A DNA stretch of 44,011 nt from Planctomycetota bacterium (GCA_023150555.1 JAKLKQ010000057.1:1-44011); one strand, 5' to 3'; counted from the first letter of the stretch, positions 17,580 to 27,481 are shown. Numbers and translations are program-made. Notes: a model not told the origin generated them from the letters alone.

Positions 17580-19340
17580 ATGAGGAACAAAGCAAGAATC
17601 TGTGCCGGGACGGTGCTGGCCGTCCTGTCCGTGGCGTCGGGCGTGCGCGCGGAGGACACCTCGGCGCCCATCGACGAGCCGTTCGCCGAGCACCCCACGC
17701 TGCACTGCCTGGGCACGCGCTGGAAGATCAAGGGCGATGCCAATCAGAACGCCGAGATCGCGGTCAGCTACCGCAAGGTCGGCGACGCGGACTGGAAGAC
17801 CGGCTACCCGCTCTTCCGCACCAAGCCCAATCCGCACCCCGAGAACAGATCGGCCGTGCATACTGTCGCCGGCGGTTGGATGTTCGCCGGCAGCGTCTTC
17901 GGCCTGACGCCCGACACCGAGTACGAAGTGAAGCTGAACCTCAAGGACCCCGACGGCGGCGAGGCCGAGAAGGTCCTTAAGATGAAGACCTGGAAGGAGC
18001 CCGAGGAGCCCAAAGGCCTGACGGTTCTCCACGTGCACCCCGGCGAAGGCGGCGGCACCGGCACCGAAAACGACCCCTTCAAGGGCAGCGCGGCAGCCGT
18101 CGCGGCGGCCAAGCCCGGCACCGTCTTCCTGTTCCACGCGGGCACCTACCAGCCCTTCAACGTGGGCGTCAACGGCGAGGAAGGCAAGCCCATCATCTTC
18201 CGCGGCGCGGGCGATGGCGAGGCCATCATCGACGGGGGCGGGGACTTTGACGGCAAGGGCCAGATTGTCGGCGCGAAGGACCGCAAGCACCTCTGGTTCG
18301 AGGACCTGACGCTGCAGGGCGCGCACTACGCCATCAACGCGAACGGTTCGAGCAACTTCGTCATCCGGCGCTGCAAGTTCCGCAAGGCCGGCAAGGGCTT
18401 CAACTGCCAGAACGGCGGCTACAACCAGTCCGTGCGCCACTTCATCGTCGACAACGACATCATCGGACCGACCACCTGGCCGCGCACGAAGGGCATCGAA
18501 AGCTACTGCTTCACCTACATGAGCGGCGGCGGTCACGTGGTCGCCTACAACCGCATGTACAACGTCGGCGACGCCATGCACGGCACCGGACACGGCAGCT
18601 GGTCGGCGTGCGACGTCTATAACAACGACATGAACATCTGCACCGACGACGGCATCGAGACCGACCACTGCGAGTTCAACATCCGCGTATGGAACAACCG
18701 CATCCGCAACGTGGCCCACGGCATCACCGCGCAGCCCAGCCGCGGCGGCCCCGTCTACATCTTCCGCAACTTCATCTACAGCTGCACGTACTCGCCCTTC
18801 AAGCTCCACAACCACACCACCGGCGTGCTGCTGCTGCACAACACCTGCTTCAAGATGGCCAACGCCTTCAACATCGTGCCCGCGCAGGAGACCGTCACCA
18901 ACATCTGGACCCGCAACAACCTCTTCATGACCTCGAAGGGCTGGGGCATCAGCGTCGGCACCAACAATGCCAAGGAGTGCAACTTCGACAGCGACGGTTT
19001 CGGCGGCTTCACCTCGGGCATCGTCTCTTGGAGCGGCGGGAAGCGCTACAAGACCCCCGAAGAAGCCAAGGCCGGCGGCATCGTCTACAAGGATGCGGGC
19101 GCCTACGTCATCAATCCCGACACCTGCTTCGCCAGCGGCCTGAAGGCGCCGACGAACGAGGACAAGGAGTACACCATCGAGGAGCTCGACTTCCGCCTGG
19201 GCGAGAAGTCCGAGGCCATCGACAAGGGCGTCGTTCTGCCCAACATCAACGACGGCTTCAAGGGCAAGGCGCCCGACCTGGGCGCGCTGGAGTTCGGCGA
19301 AGCCATGCCGCACTTCGGCCCGCGCGAGAAGGCGAAGTAA
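17580..19340 (+). CDS. Secreted parallel beta-helix protein (tandem copy 1)
   Basis: A 586-residue exported protein. The ATG at 17580 has AAAAGGAG upstream and gives a signal peptide cleaved after VRA before EDT. Residues 30-150 form an FN3-like domain ending in LKMKTWKEPEEPKGL. From about 165 on, the chain has the short-turn, Asn- and Gly-rich pattern of a right-handed parallel beta-helix, with segments such as IIFRGAGDGEAIIDGGG and NFVIRRCKFR. HNHTTGVLLLHNT is a further rung. Such folds occur in polysaccharide lyases, hydrolases and epimerases. DDGIETDH and nearby Asp/His residues could be a catalytic or metal site, but this is unproven. The next gene encodes a full-length paralogue. Confidence 0.8.
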   Translation: MRNKARICAGTVLAVLSVASGVRAEDTSAPIDEPFAEHPTLHCLGTRWKIKGDANQNAEIAVSYRKVGDADWKTGYPLFRTKPNPHPENRSAVHTVAGGWMFAGSVFGLTPDTEYEVKLNLKDPDGGEAEKVLKMKTWKEPEEPKGLTVLHVHPGEGGGTGTENDPFKGSAAAVAAAKPGTVFLFHAGTYQPFNVGVNGEEGKPIIFRGAGDGEAIIDGGGDFDGKGQIVGAKDRKHLWFEDLTLQGAHYAINANGSSNFVIRRCKFRKAGKGFNCQNGGYNQSVRHFIVDNDIIGPTTWPRTKGIESYCFTYMSGGGHVVAYNRMYNVGDAMHGTGHGSWSACDVYNNDMNICTDDGIETDHCEFNIRVWNNRIRNVAHGITAQPSRGGPVYIFRNFIYSCTYSPFKLHNHTTGVLLLHNTCFKMANAFNIVPAQETVTNIWTRNNLFMTSKGWGISVGTNNAKECNFDSDGFGGFTSGIVSWSGGKRYKTPEEAKAGGIVYKDAGAYVINPDTCFASGLKAPTNEDKEYTIEELDFRLGEKSEAIDKGVVLPNINDGFKGKAPDLGALEFGEAMPHFGPREKAK

Positions 19341-19402
19341 GCAACTTGGGAAACAGGTTACGATTCGCAGTCACGAGAGAGAGAAGAGGAGAGGAGCGCA
19401 GC

Positions 19403-21187
19403 ATGCGTACCACGATGCCATATCGTCTTACCCTGGCCGCGGTGGCGGTTCTGGGCCTGGGGCTGGGTCTGGCCCGCGCCGAGGACACCTCCGCGCCGCT
19501 CGATGAGCCCTTCGCCGAACTGCCCACCGTCCACTGCCTGGGCGTGCGCTGGAAGGTCAAGGGCGACGCCAACGCCAACGCCGAGATCGCTGTCGGTTAC
19601 CGTAAGGCCGGCGCACCCGACTGGAAGGCCGGTTATCCGCTCTTCCGCACCCATCCCAATCCAAACCCGGAGAACGAGTCGCCCGCGCACACCGTTGCGG
19701 GCGGCTGGATGTTCGCCGGCAGCGTCGTGGGCCTGGAAGGCGACACCGAGTACGAGGTGAAGCTGAACCTCAAGGACCCCGACGGCGGCGAGGCCGAGAA
19801 GATCCTTAAGATGAAGACGTGGAAGGAGCCCGAGGCACCCAAGGGCCTGGCCGAGAAGCACGTCGCCCCCGGCAACGGCGGCGGCGCGGGCACGAAGGAA
19901 GATCCGTTCAAGGGCCTCGACGCGGCCTTCGCGGCGGCGGCGCCCGCCACGCTCTTTCTGCTCCACGCCGGCAAGTACGCGAAGGAGGGCGCGGGCGAGA
20001 ACACCTTCGAGCTCAACGCCACCGGCGAGGAAGGCAAGCCCATCATCTTCCGCGGCGCGGGCGACGGCGAGGCCATCCTCGACGGCGGCGGCACGCTGGA
20101 GACCGACGGCCGCCTGGTCAGCCTGAAGGACGGCATCAAGCACATCTGGTTCGAGGACCTGACCTTTACCGGAAAGTCCTACGCCATCGTCGGACACGAA
20201 TGCAGCAACCTCGTGCTGCGGCGCTGCAAGTTCCGCAACGTCACCAAGGGCCTGACCGCCCACAACGGCGACTACAACAAGTCGCAGCACCATTGGATCT
20301 CGGACAACGACTTCGTCGGCCCGACGACTTGGCCGCGGACGAAGGGCATCGAGTCCTTCACCATGGTGTACATGACCGGCGGTGGACACGTGGTCGCCTA
20401 CAACAAAATGTACAACGTCGGCGACGGCCTGCACGGCTGCGGGCACGGCAGCTGGTCGGCCTGCGACCTGTACGCCAACGACATGAACATCTGTACCGAC
20501 GACGGACTCGAGACCGACCACAGCGACTTCAACATCCGCGTCTGGGGCAACCGCGTCCGCAACACGGCCCACGGCATCACCGCGCAGCCCAGCCACGGCG
20601 GTCCGACCTACATCTGGCGCAACGTGATCTACAGCGCCACGCATTCGCCCTTCAAGCTCCACAACCACACCACCGGCGTGCTGCTGTTCCACAACACCAC
20701 GTTCAAGCAGAAGAGCGCCATGGTCATCCAGCCGGCTCACGAGACCGTCACCAACATCGTCACCCGCAACAACCTCTTCCTCACCGCGGGCGGCAGCGGC
20801 CTCAACGTCACCACGCCCAACATGCGGAAGTGCGACTTCGACAGCGACGGCTACGGCGGCTTCGGAACCTTCGCCACCTGGAACGCCCGCAAGACCTACA
20901 AGACCGTCGAGGACGCCAAGGCCGGCGGCGAGATCTACTGCAAGATCGGCGCCTACGTCATTGACCCCAAGACCTGCTTCCTGAAGGGCACCCTGCCGCC
21001 CGCCGACGAGAACAAGGAGTACAGCATCGAGGAGATGGACTGGCAGCTCGCCGAGAAGTCCGACGCCGTCGACAAGGGCGTCGTGCTTCCGAACTTCAAC
21101 GACGGCTTTGCCGGAAAGGCGCCGGACCTGGGCGCGCTGGAGTTCGGTGCGCCGATGCCGCATTTCGGCCTGCGCGAGAGGAAGTAA
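19403..21187 (+). CDS. Secreted parallel beta-helix protein (tandem copy 2)
   Basis: A 594-residue exported paralogue of the preceding protein, alike over the whole length and in domain order: signal peptide ending ARA before EDT, FN3-like domain, beta-helix. Most core rungs are the same, including DDGLETDHSDFNIRVWGNRV and the closing LGALEFG with MPHFG. It carries a small insertion near residue 200 (KEGAGENTFELNATGEE) and many surface changes. This suggests duplication followed by divergence, perhaps to different linkages or substitution patterns of one polysaccharide. GAGGAG precedes the ATG at 19403, 63 bases after the first copy, so the two are very likely cotranscribed. Confidence 0.8.
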   Translation: MRTTMPYRLTLAAVAVLGLGLGLARAEDTSAPLDEPFAELPTVHCLGVRWKVKGDANANAEIAVGYRKAGAPDWKAGYPLFRTHPNPNPENESPAHTVAGGWMFAGSVVGLEGDTEYEVKLNLKDPDGGEAEKILKMKTWKEPEAPKGLAEKHVAPGNGGGAGTKEDPFKGLDAAFAAAAPATLFLLHAGKYAKEGAGENTFELNATGEEGKPIIFRGAGDGEAILDGGGTLETDGRLVSLKDGIKHIWFEDLTFTGKSYAIVGHECSNLVLRRCKFRNVTKGLTAHNGDYNKSQHHWISDNDFVGPTTWPRTKGIESFTMVYMTGGGHVVAYNKMYNVGDGLHGCGHGSWSACDLYANDMNICTDDGLETDHSDFNIRVWGNRVRNTAHGITAQPSHGGPTYIWRNVIYSATHSPFKLHNHTTGVLLFHNTTFKQKSAMVIQPAHETVTNIVTRNNLFLTAGGSGLNVTTPNMRKCDFDSDGYGGFGTFATWNARKTYKTVEDAKAGGEIYCKIGAYVIDPKTCFLKGTLPPADENKEYSIEEMDWQLAEKSDAVDKGVVLPNFNDGFAGKAPDLGALEFGAPMPHFGLRERK

Positions 21188-21263
21188 TGGTTTAGCTTCG
21201 ATGCGTCCGGGCGCGGCTTGCCCCGCGTCCGCGCGCATTCTCATGTAAGGAGGACGTTCTGCG

Positions 21264-23399
21264 ATGCAAAGATCCGCTATCGCCGCGCTCGCGTTTTTCT
21301 TCGCCGCCGGAATCTTCGCCGCCGACGGCGATCCGGCGCCCGCGCCCGCCAAGCCGCTCGCGGAGGGCCATCCCGTCGGCAAGTGGGTCAAGCAGCATCC
21401 CGTCGAAGGGCGCATGAAAAAGCCTTCGCCGCGCATGGGCTACGAGACCAGCTACGGCTACGATCTTGAATCGCGCCTGCTGGTCCGCTACGGCGGCCAC
21501 AACCAGGGCGGCGGCGGCGAGCAGGGCAGCGACGTCTGGACCTACGACCTCGACACCGACACCTGGACGCTGAAGGAACCGAACGACGCGCCACCCGGCG
21601 TCTGCTGCGCGCAGCAGAACGTCTATGACCAGGCCAACCGCAAGTTCATCCGCTTCCCGGCCTTCAGCGGCAGCCACGGCTGGCAGAACTTCCGCGAGAT
21701 CAACCTCAAGAACGATTCCGTCTGGACCTATGACCTGGAGAGCAACACCTGGCGCTACATGCGCCCCAGCCCCGAAGCCTGGCCCGGCCCGCTGCATGGC
21801 GCGGCGTGGGACCCGCACCACCAGGTGACGGTGATGAACGGCAGCGAGGGCGGCTACGACGGCACCACCGTCTACGACCTGTACAACAACACCTGGCATT
21901 GGATGAAGCCCGACCCCGCGCCCCCCGCGCGCGTCTCGCAGCCGGGCTTCGCCTACGACGAGGTCAACCGCCGCTTCGCCATGTTCGGATACGCGAACTA
22001 CGGCGCGTACAAGGGCACCTGGGTCTACGACCTGCGCAAGAACGTCTGGACGAAGCTGACGACCGCGCAGGAGCCGCCCGATCCGGGCCAGGGCGCCATC
22101 TTGGCCGCCGACACGCGCAACGGCGTCGTGCTCTGCAGCGTGGTCACCGGAAAGGAGAAGGACGCGCGCCACGAGACCTGGGTGCTGGACATCCCCAAGA
22201 GTACCTGGACGAAGGTCGAGACCGGCGCCGAGCCCGACGCGAGCGGCTCGCGCAGCCGCGTGCTGACCTACCTGCCCGACCGCAACCTCTTCGCGCTCGA
22301 GAACCGCACCGGCGAGCAGCAGATCTGGACCTTCCGCTACGCCGACGCGCCCGCGCCCAGGCCCGCCCCGCGCAACCTGGCCTGCATCACCGAAGCGAAC
22401 GGCGCGAAGCTGGCGTGGGAAGATCCTGCCGGCGACGGCATGACCTACAACGTCTACCGCGGCGAGGGCACCAAGAGTTGGGAGGTGGAACTCAAGAAGA
22501 TCGCGGAGAAGGTCAAGGACCGCGCCTATGCCGATAGCGGCCTGAAAACAGGCACGACGTACTTTTATCAGGTCCGCCGCATCGAGGCCGACGGCACGGA
22601 GAGCGCCGCGAGCTACATGGCGCGCACGCAGCCGCCCGTTGTGCTCGATATCGTCTGCTCGGTGCTCGACGCGAAGAAGGTCGAACTCGCGTGGCCGAAG
22701 CCGAAGGGCGACGACATCGTGGGCTACCACGTCGAGCGCGCCGGCCTGGGCCTGTATTCGACGGCGCAGGTCAAGTTCCGCAAGCCCATCCGCGACGTCG
22801 GCGAGATGGCCGCCGGGCGCGTGCGCTACATCGGCACGTACAAGCGCCTGACGGAGAAGCCCCTCGCCGAGCCGCAGTTCACCGACGAAACCGTCGATTT
22901 CGCCGCGGGCCAGGGCGAGCCGCCGGCGGAGCGCACCGGAGGCAAGGACCTGCCGGAGAAAAACCTCGTGCCCGGCGGCGCGCCGTACAAGTTCGCGGCG
23001 TACGCGTACCGAGTCGTGGCCGTGAACAGACTCGGCGTCGAGAGCGGCAAGTCCGCGCAGATCTTCACCTATCCGTCCGCCGTGCAGAAGATCTTCGCCA
23101 AGGAAGAGGAGGGCGGCAAGACGCGCGTGAAGTGGGAGAAGCATCCCGCCAAGGGCATCAAGGGCTACCTCGTCTACCGCCTGGAAGGCAAGGAGACCGA
23201 CACGCCCGTGATCCGGCTCACGCCGCAGCCGGTCGAGGCGCTGGAGTACCTCGACGAGAACTCCGGCAACAATACGCGCCGCTACGAGATCGTCGCCGTC
23301 GATGCGCTGGGCCAGGAGGGCGAGCCCTCGCAGCCGATCTGGTCGCGCCGCGAATGGCGCGCCTTCTACAAGCCTTACACGTCGGAGTGGCACCAATAG
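21264..23399 (+). CDS. Secreted kelch-repeat and fibronectin type III protein
   Basis: A 711-residue exported protein. TAAGGAGG precedes the ATG at 21264, and a signal peptide ends near IFA before ADG. Residues 45-370 form a beta-propeller of kelch-type blades, each with the DVWTYDLDTDTW, SVWTYDLESNTW or GTWVYDLRKNVW pattern. Residues about 375-710 hold three or so FN3-like sandwiches (LAWEDPAGDGMTYNVYR, VELAWPKPKGDDIVGYHVER, VKWEKHPAKGIKGYLVYR). These are adhesion or scaffold folds; no enzymatic motif is seen. It probably binds glycan or other cell-surface material together with the neighbouring beta-helix and CBM9/esterase proteins. The stop codon overlaps the ribosome-binding site of the next gene. 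Confidence 0.8.
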   Translation: MQRSAIAALAFFFAAGIFAADGDPAPAPAKPLAEGHPVGKWVKQHPVEGRMKKPSPRMGYETSYGYDLESRLLVRYGGHNQGGGGEQGSDVWTYDLDTDTWTLKEPNDAPPGVCCAQQNVYDQANRKFIRFPAFSGSHGWQNFREINLKNDSVWTYDLESNTWRYMRPSPEAWPGPLHGAAWDPHHQVTVMNGSEGGYDGTTVYDLYNNTWHWMKPDPAPPARVSQPGFAYDEVNRRFAMFGYANYGAYKGTWVYDLRKNVWTKLTTAQEPPDPGQGAILAADTRNGVVLCSVVTGKEKDARHETWVLDIPKSTWTKVETGAEPDASGSRSRVLTYLPDRNLFALENRTGEQQIWTFRYADAPAPRPAPRNLACITEANGAKLAWEDPAGDGMTYNVYRGEGTKSWEVELKKIAEKVKDRAYADSGLKTGTTYFYQVRRIEADGTESAASYMARTQPPVVLDIVCSVLDAKKVELAWPKPKGDDIVGYHVERAGLGLYSTAQVKFRKPIRDVGEMAAGRVRYIGTYKRLTEKPLAEPQFTDETVDFAAGQGEPPAERTGGKDLPEKNLVPGGAPYKFAAYAYRVVAVNRLGVESGKSAQIFTYPSAVQKIFAKEEEGGKTRVKWEKHPAKGIKGYLVYRLEGKETDTPVIRLTPQPVEALEYLDENSGNNTRRYEIVAVDALGQEGEPSQPIWSRREWRAFYKPYTSEWHQ

Positions 23400-23409
23400 G
23401 AGCAACGCT

Positions 23410-26400
23410 ATGCGAGCGGGCGGCTTCCTTTGCGGAGTGGCGATCATGGCGGCATTCGGCGCGGGTGCTTCCGAAGACGAGGTGAAAGTCGGCGGCGCGA
23501 GCGGCGCCTTCAAGGACTGGGCGAAGGCGCAGAAGTTCGAACTCGGCGGCAATGCGAACCAGGGCCCCGAGGCCTACTTCGTCGCCGAAGTCGCCGGCCC
23601 CAAGGCCGGCGACTGGCTGCCCGAGAAGGCCTGGGAGAAGGCCAAGGGCTTGAAGTTCGTCTTTCTCGACGGCAGCGGCGACAAGCCGCAGGCGCCCACC
23701 GAGGCCAAGGTCCTGACCTGCGGCGGCGTGCTGCACTTCCGCTTCGAGTGCCAGGATCCGGACGCGAAGCACCTCGCGTACAGCTCCACCGGGCGCGACA
23801 GCAGCGAGCTGTGGCGCGACGATTGCATCGAGATCCGCCTGCGCCCCGACGGCGCGAAATCGGAGAAGGGGCCCCACTTCATCCTCAACCCCGCCGGGGC
23901 GCTCTACGACGCCGACGCCAACGAGGACGTATCGTGGGACCCGCCCGCGCGCCGCCGCGCGCGCATCCACGAGAAGAGCTGGACCGTCGAACTCTCCGTG
24001 CCGCTGCGCGCTTTCGCGGCCGAAGGCGACATGCCGATTGCATGGCCCGCCAACTTCGTGCGCTGCCGGCAGGGCCGCGAGGACGCCCTTGCCGAGGAGA
24101 CCGCGTGGCGTTCCACCGGCGCCCTGGAAGGCAAGAACCCCGCCTTCTTCGGCTGGCTGTACCTCGAGGCCGTCGAGCGCAAGCTGCCCGCGCCCGCGGC
24201 GGAAACATTCAGCTTAAAAGGCAGCGACCTTCTGGCGAATTTGGGCAAGGCCGAAAGTGTCGTCCGTGTGCTTAAAGAACAGTACTTCTCGCCGGCGGCC
24301 GTGGTCGGCGTGGCCGAGAAGCCACCCGCGCTGGACGGGACACTCGCCGATCCCGCGTGGCAGCAGGCGCCGGCGCTTGCGCTCGAGCCCCTCAACGAGG
24401 CCATCCATCCGGCGGAGATCGAGGCCACCGCGGCGCACGTGCTGCTGGGCGGCGGGCGGCTGTACATCGGCGTGCGCTGCGCCGAGCGCGACGTGAAGTC
24501 CATCGTCGCCCAGGACCGCCCCGACGGGAAGGACGTCTTCCGCGACGACAGCGTGGAGATCTTCCTTGCGCCGGGACGCAAGGAGTCCGCCGACTACCGC
24601 CAGATCGTCGTCAACCCGCTGGGCAGCTTTTACGCGGGCCGCGGCAAGAAGGCCGCTTCGCGCGAAGGCATCGTCGTGAAGACGAAGACCGGCGCCAACG
24701 AATGGACCGCCGAGATCGAGGTGCCCTTCGAGAACCTGGGCCTGAAGGCGGGCGAGGTCCCCGCGCTGTGGGGCTTCAACGTCGTCCGCAACCGCGCGCC
24801 GCGTTCGGGCGAGCCCGAACAAGCCAGCGCGTGGTCGCTGCCGTATTCGTGGACCGTGCACAACCCTGCGCGCTTCGGGAGTCTGTGGCTGCCGAAGGCC
24901 GATGTCTTCGCCGATTTCAGGTCTCGCCCCGATAAGCCCGGACAGATCTCCGACGACCCGAACAGCATTCGCGGCCCGCAGGCGAAGCTTCCCGACGCCG
25001 TGGTGCGTTCGAACTGGGACGTCTTTGGCGCCGAGGAGCGCGAGAAGCTGGAACTGCGCACCATGACCGACCGCTTCATGCGCAAGATCCTCGACGAGCA
25101 GTACGCCGTGCGGGACAAGGAGCTGGAAGGCGTCAAGACCTGGGACGACTGGCTGAAGATCCGCGAGCGCATCCGCAAGGCCTTTGCCGCGTCCGTCGGC
25201 GGCTTCCCGGCCGAGCGTACGGAGCTCAACCCGCGCACGCAGACGGCCTTCGAGAACGACGAGATCCGCATCGAGAAGGTGATCTACGAGAGCCGCCCGA
25301 AGTTCTACGTCACCGCCAACCTCTACCTGCCCCTGCGCAGCGCCGGCAAGAAGGTTCCGGCCATCGTGCGCGTGGTGGGCCACTCGACGCGCGGGCGCCT
25401 CAGCGGCTACGTTGTCTCCTTCAGCGAACAGCTCGCGCGGATGGGCTACGCCGTGCTGGCCATCGACAACTTGGGCCAGGGTGAACGCATCTACATCAAC
25501 GGCGGGCACGGTTCGCGCACGCCCACGACCAACCACTACTTCCAGGGCGCCGCCTTGACGCTCACCGGGTTCAACCTGGCCGGCCACATGATCTGGGACG
25601 TGATGCGCGGCATCGACTACCTCGAGACGCGCCCCGAAATTGACATAAGCCGCGTGGTGATGACCGGCGAGTCCGGCGGCGGCACGCTGACCAGCTACGT
25701 CGCCGCGCTGGAAGACCGCCTCTTCGGCGCCGCGCCGGTCTCGGCCGTCGGCACCAACCGCCGGGGCGGCGGAAATTACGACAGCGAGCAGGTGCTCTAC
25801 GGCACCTCGCGCGACGGGCTGGACGGCGAAGGTCGCACCGCCGCCTTCGCGCCGAAGCCCATCACCGTCATCAGCGAAGTCGGCGACGACGAGTCGCTGG
25901 AGGCCAACAAGGCCGCTTTCGAGGTCTCGCGCAAGGCCTTCAACCTGAAGGACGCCGGCGCCAAGCTCGAATACGTCCCGACCAAGGGCCCGCACGGCTA
26001 CGGCCCGCCGCACCAGCGCCCTTTCCTCGAATGGATCCAGCGCACCATGCCTCCGAATGCCGGTTACCCCGCGCCGTCGGACAAGAAGGCCGGCTACGGC
26101 ATCAAGGACCTCTACGCGAGCAAGTCGTGGCGCGCGTTCTACTCGCGCGAGCTGGCCGACCGCGAGACGGTCTGGTCGCTGAACACGAAACGCATCACCC
26201 GCGAGCTCAGCTACGAGAAGGGCGTCGGCAGCCAGAAGGAGGCCGAAGCGCGCGCCGCCGAGATTCGCAAGAAGTTGCGCGAGCTGCTCGTGCTGGAAGG
26301 CGACGACTTTGCGCCGGTGAAGGTGGAGCAACGCGGTACGGAAGAGGTGGACGGTGTCACCGTTGAGAAGCTGGTGCTCGAGACCGAACCCGGCGTCTTC

Positions 26401-27261
26401 GTACCGGCGATCTTCCTGCGCGCGAAGCCCTTGCCCGAAGTGCGGAAGGAGCTTGGGGATTTCAAACCGCCGGCGGTTCTGTGGCTGCTCGGCCGCGGCA
26501 AGCGCAGCCTGCTGAAGGGGCGCTGGAAAGAACTGGCCGAGAACCTGAAAGCGGGCGCCTCGATCCTGGTCCCCGACCTTCGCGGGACGGGCGAGACTTC
26601 GCCCAGCGTCGATGAGTCGTACCTCGGCGACGAGACCTCCCTGAACGGCTACGGCCTGCGCATCGCGCATCCGCTGATCGGCATGCGCGTGCGCGACGCG
26701 CTCGCCTGTGTCGCGTATCTCCGCACGCGCGGCGACGTCAAGAAGGACCGCATCGCCATCGTGGGCGACAGCCTGGCGAAGACCAACCCCGCCGAGATCC
26801 GGCAGCCGCGCATCGAGGCCGACGCGGGGCTGGAACCGCTGTATCGCGCCGAGAGCCTGGGGCCCACGGTCGCGCTGCTGGCGTTCGTGCTCGACGAGAA
26901 GATTCACGCGGCTCACACGCGCGGCGGACTGGCCTCGTACGCGTCGATCTGCGAGCGCCCGTACTTCTACCATCCGTTCGCGGCCTTCGTGCCGGGTATC
27001 CTCCAGCACTTCGACGTCGCGGACCTTTACGCCGCCTGTGCGCCGCGGCACCTGTACCTGGAAGACCCGGTGAACGGGCGCAACCAAATGGTGGCGAAGC
27101 CGGAATTGGAGAAGACGTTTGCGAACGCGGTTAAGACCTATGGGTTCTGGAAGAAGCCGGCGCAGCTATGGATCGGCAAGTGTTTGGCGCAATGCGGCGA
27201 AACCCCAGTCGTAGGCACCTTGTACAAGGTTGATCTCGAAAACCTTCCGCCGACCAAGTGA
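23410..27261 (+). CDS. Secreted CBM9-like/esterase multidomain protein
   Basis: A 1283-residue exported protein, the largest in the window. The ATG at 23410 lies behind AGGAG, which overlaps the previous stop; a signal peptide ends near GAGA. Residues about 25-265 and 293-493 are two CBM9/DOMON-like sandwiches, each with the FRDDSVEIFL or WRDDCIEIRL signature. Residues about 555-885 are an alpha/beta hydrolase of the acetyl-xylan-esterase type, with MTGESGGGT (Ser near 754), EVGDDES and GPHGYGPPH supplying a likely triad. Residues about 890-1283 resemble a second hydrolase domain, but its nucleophile elbow reads VGDSLAKTN instead of GxSxGG. It may be inactive or divergent. The likely role is binding and deacylating a polysaccharide outside the cell. 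Confidence 0.75.
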   Translation: MRAGGFLCGVAIMAAFGAGASEDEVKVGGASGAFKDWAKAQKFELGGNANQGPEAYFVAEVAGPKAGDWLPEKAWEKAKGLKFVFLDGSGDKPQAPTEAKVLTCGGVLHFRFECQDPDAKHLAYSSTGRDSSELWRDDCIEIRLRPDGAKSEKGPHFILNPAGALYDADANEDVSWDPPARRRARIHEKSWTVELSVPLRAFAAEGDMPIAWPANFVRCRQGREDALAEETAWRSTGALEGKNPAFFGWLYLEAVERKLPAPAAETFSLKGSDLLANLGKAESVVRVLKEQYFSPAAVVGVAEKPPALDGTLADPAWQQAPALALEPLNEAIHPAEIEATAAHVLLGGGRLYIGVRCAERDVKSIVAQDRPDGKDVFRDDSVEIFLAPGRKESADYRQIVVNPLGSFYAGRGKKAASREGIVVKTKTGANEWTAEIEVPFENLGLKAGEVPALWGFNVVRNRAPRSGEPEQASAWSLPYSWTVHNPARFGSLWLPKADVFADFRSRPDKPGQISDDPNSIRGPQAKLPDAVVRSNWDVFGAEEREKLELRTMTDRFMRKILDEQYAVRDKELEGVKTWDDWLKIRERIRKAFAASVGGFPAERTELNPRTQTAFENDEIRIEKVIYESRPKFYVTANLYLPLRSAGKKVPAIVRVVGHSTRGRLSGYVVSFSEQLARMGYAVLAIDNLGQGERIYINGGHGSRTPTTNHYFQGAALTLTGFNLAGHMIWDVMRGIDYLETRPEIDISRVVMTGESGGGTLTSYVAALEDRLFGAAPVSAVGTNRRGGGNYDSEQVLYGTSRDGLDGEGRTAAFAPKPITVISEVGDDESLEANKAAFEVSRKAFNLKDAGAKLEYVPTKGPHGYGPPHQRPFLEWIQRTMPPNAGYPAPSDKKAGYGIKDLYASKSWRAFYSRELADRETVWSLNTKRITRELSYEKGVGSQKEAEARAAEIRKKLRELLVLEGDDFAPVKVEQRGTEEVDGVTVEKLVLETEPGVFVPAIFLRAKPLPEVRKELGDFKPPAVLWLLGRGKRSLLKGRWKELAENLKAGASILVPDLRGTGETSPSVDESYLGDETSLNGYGLRIAHPLIGMRVRDALACVAYLRTRGDVKKDRIAIVGDSLAKTNPAEIRQPRIEADAGLEPLYRAESLGPTVALLAFVLDEKIHAAHTRGGLASYASICERPYFYHPFAAFVPGILQHFDVADLYAACAPRHLYLEDPVNGRNQMVAKPELEKTFANAVKTYGFWKKPAQLWIGKCLAQCGETPVVGTLYKVDLENLPPTK

Positions 27262-27369
27262 TTGGTCCGGCCGCCATGCTATATAAAGGAGGCGCGTGTT
27301 GCATTGGTGGTCTCGCGGCCGGTCTTCCTTTCGCCAATTTTCCGTCTTTTTGATTTTTCCATATGCCGT

Positions 27370-27391
27370 TTCCGGATACCGGTGTCCGGAA
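27370..27391. repeat. 22-base inverted repeat
   Basis: An almost perfect dyad centred on ACCGGT with outer arms TTCCGGA and TCCGGAA; one position would be a G-U type mismatch. It could be a protein-binding site or a hairpin; there is no T-run beside it. Confidence 0.6.
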
Positions 27392-27423
27392 CCCGGTCCT
27401 CGAAGTGATACGCTTTGTATATT

Positions 27424-27447
27424 GCACCTCGCGCAGCACCTCGCGCA
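27424..27447. repeat. Tandem duplication of GCACCTCGCGCA
   Basis: Two exact adjacent copies of the 12-mer. Sixteen bases spanning the junction (27424-27439) recur, inverted and with one change, at 38741-38756. Confidence 0.85.
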
Positions 27448-27481
27448 ACGATCCTATAAAACGTAAATTACTGCACCATGT

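Noticed and set aside
17352..21436. Two long - strand frames (653 and 692 codons)
   Set aside because: They mirror the tandem beta-helix genes in the opposite strand and resemble each other only because those genes are paralogous.
27299..27466. A 55-codon TTG-started frame behind AAAGGAGG
   Set aside because: The Shine-Dalgarno spacing is good, but the sequence runs through the 22-base dyad and the 12-base tandem repeat and has no protein-like pattern.
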